Assembly (NCBI GenBank): GCA_024529925.1
Contig: JAFEUB010001804.1
Location: forward strand, 1,339,001 to 1,403,000
Source: Ophthalmolycus amberensis
Taxonomy: Eukaryota; Chordata; Actinopteri; Perciformes; Zoarcidae
Direction of reading: 5' to 3'
Length of the DNA stretch: 64,000 nt
Each line of letters begins with the position of its first letter. Position 1 is the stretch's first letter. The notes under the pieces were generated by a model. It did no database searches. It saw only the letters and a list, made by a program, of their open reading frames with translations, and was not told the DNA's origin. Positions 62,924 through 64,000 of the stretch are shown in pieces. Made by a program: the position numbers and the translations under genes.

Positions 62924-64000
62924 TTTACCTGAGGGGGAACCAGAGGGTGTGCGTTACGCTTCGGTGCAGAGCGGCAGCCTTAAGCTAGCCAGTGTGGCTC
63001 AACAGACAGACTCACATGCACTAAAATGCACTTAGCAAAGCTTAGACATAAAAACACAGACAGTGGGAGAACGACTTCATTCTCTGCTCAGGTAGACATT
63101 TCTAAACAACATATTTACAATGCAGATGTATTAGTGCTCTGAATCCCGTTTATAGACTCTTTAAACGTAGGCTCGTGACAAGATGTGTTTGGAAAAAGAT
63201 TCCTTGGAGTTTGAATGCTGGCGCTGGTGTTTTCATCTATAAACAGTCCAATTCAAAGACATCAGGTCTTATTAAAAACGTCAGAACAGTATTAGACTTA
63301 ATCCACTGTTTGTTATTTGTGTGTATTTGAACTGACTTTCCCTAAAACAATACAAAGGCCATGGCCTCAGTGTCCTTCGACCCTGACTGACCAGAGCAAC
63401 CACAACCTGTCACTCACAGTTTTTACTGCTGCAGTAATTTAACTCCAGTACCTCTATAAATCTAATCTGACGGGATTATTTGAGAAGTAGACATTACTAG
63501 TTCAAGGCCAACTATATTTCTGAGAGTAACTGTATACATTACAGGGTAGGAATTACCAAGATGTGCATTTATCCATGGGGCGGCTCCAGTGGGACTCAAA
63601 CGCTGTGAATCTCTGCCGTGGTTCAAGCTTTAGCAAAGAGCATTGAGAGAATGCATTCAGATGCTATCAGTGAAATGAATGAGAACATTCAAGGTTAACC
63701 AGTACACACACTCTCCCCCTCCTCAGAGCTCGTATGTCCACCTCTGCGACCCTGGGGGGGGGGGGGGGGTTGCTTGTTCAACCAAAAGGAAAGTGGAGGT
63801 CAGCGTGGGGATGGTAGTCCGTCACCTCCATGTCACCCGGGAACCTCTCCGGCCGGTTTTGAATCATATCCAGCCACTAAAACTTTACAGATTCAACAAG
63901 ACAACATATATTGGACATTTTGTTGGTCTCCAGTGGTTTGTAATGCTCCATTTGTGGTCAATTGGTGAATGTTCTGTCCTGTGACTCTGAATGAATTCAA

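Larger units (their letters stand above)
59331..64000. other. Downstream intergenic, no gene recognised
   Basis: AT-rich after the klf6 poly(A) signal, with A-rich runs at 59468-59500. It contains a 14-bp palindrome at 60195-60208, regulatory-looking blocks at 61625-61785 and 62085-62275, a small tandem repeat at 62832-62923 and a 16-base G run at 63754-63769. Short frames carry no domain. Confidence 0.6.

Overview
This window is vertebrate nuclear DNA, most likely from a ray-finned (teleost) fish. The evidence is one spliced gene with canonical GT-AG introns, many long (CA)n/(GT)n and (CT)n microsatellites, a 5'-truncated non-LTR retrotransposon with a teleost-type 3' tail, a tRNA-derived SINE head, and several short DNA-transposon-like elements. 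No prokaryotic gene organisation, CRISPR array, rRNA or intact tRNA was seen.

The only gene I can support is a klf6 orthologue (Kruppel-like factor 6) on the + strand. It has four coding exons: 51781-51882, 53864-54428, 55487-55610 and 56756-56807. Together they total 843 nt and encode 280 residues. The N-terminus, the serine/acidic region, the TPPSSPEL motif and three C-terminal C2H2 zinc fingers all match KLF6 rather than KLF7. A GC-rich promoter (about 51320-51590) carries three CCAAT boxes, a GC box, a TATA-like/MEF2-like pair and a strong G-quadruplex motif. The 3' UTR is about 2.5 kb long and ends near an AATAAA at 59307.

The 51 kb upstream of klf6 holds no gene I can recognise. It contains interspersed repeats: a SINE head at 2.5 kb, a LINE scrap at 4.7 kb, a palindromic MITE at 7.7 kb, a LINE at 25.5-26.7 kb with a second 3' end at 27.5 kb, and TIR elements at 37.5 and 41.2 kb with relatives at 43.6-44.1 kb. 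It also holds very long dinucleotide arrays (up to 217 bp) and a 27-unit 40/42-bp minisatellite at 21453-22570. Several repeat-free stretches with AT-rich homeodomain or octamer-type motifs next to GC-rich sequence look like candidate conserved regulatory elements; this cannot be tested without alignment. The 4.7 kb downstream is also non-coding, with two regulatory-looking blocks at 61.6-62.3 kb and a small degenerate tandem repeat at 62.8 kb.

No undescribed multi-gene system was found. The most interesting items are the klf6 zinc-finger 2 substitution, the promoter and 5' UTR architecture, the minisatellite higher-order structure, and two perfect 13-bp inverted repeats.
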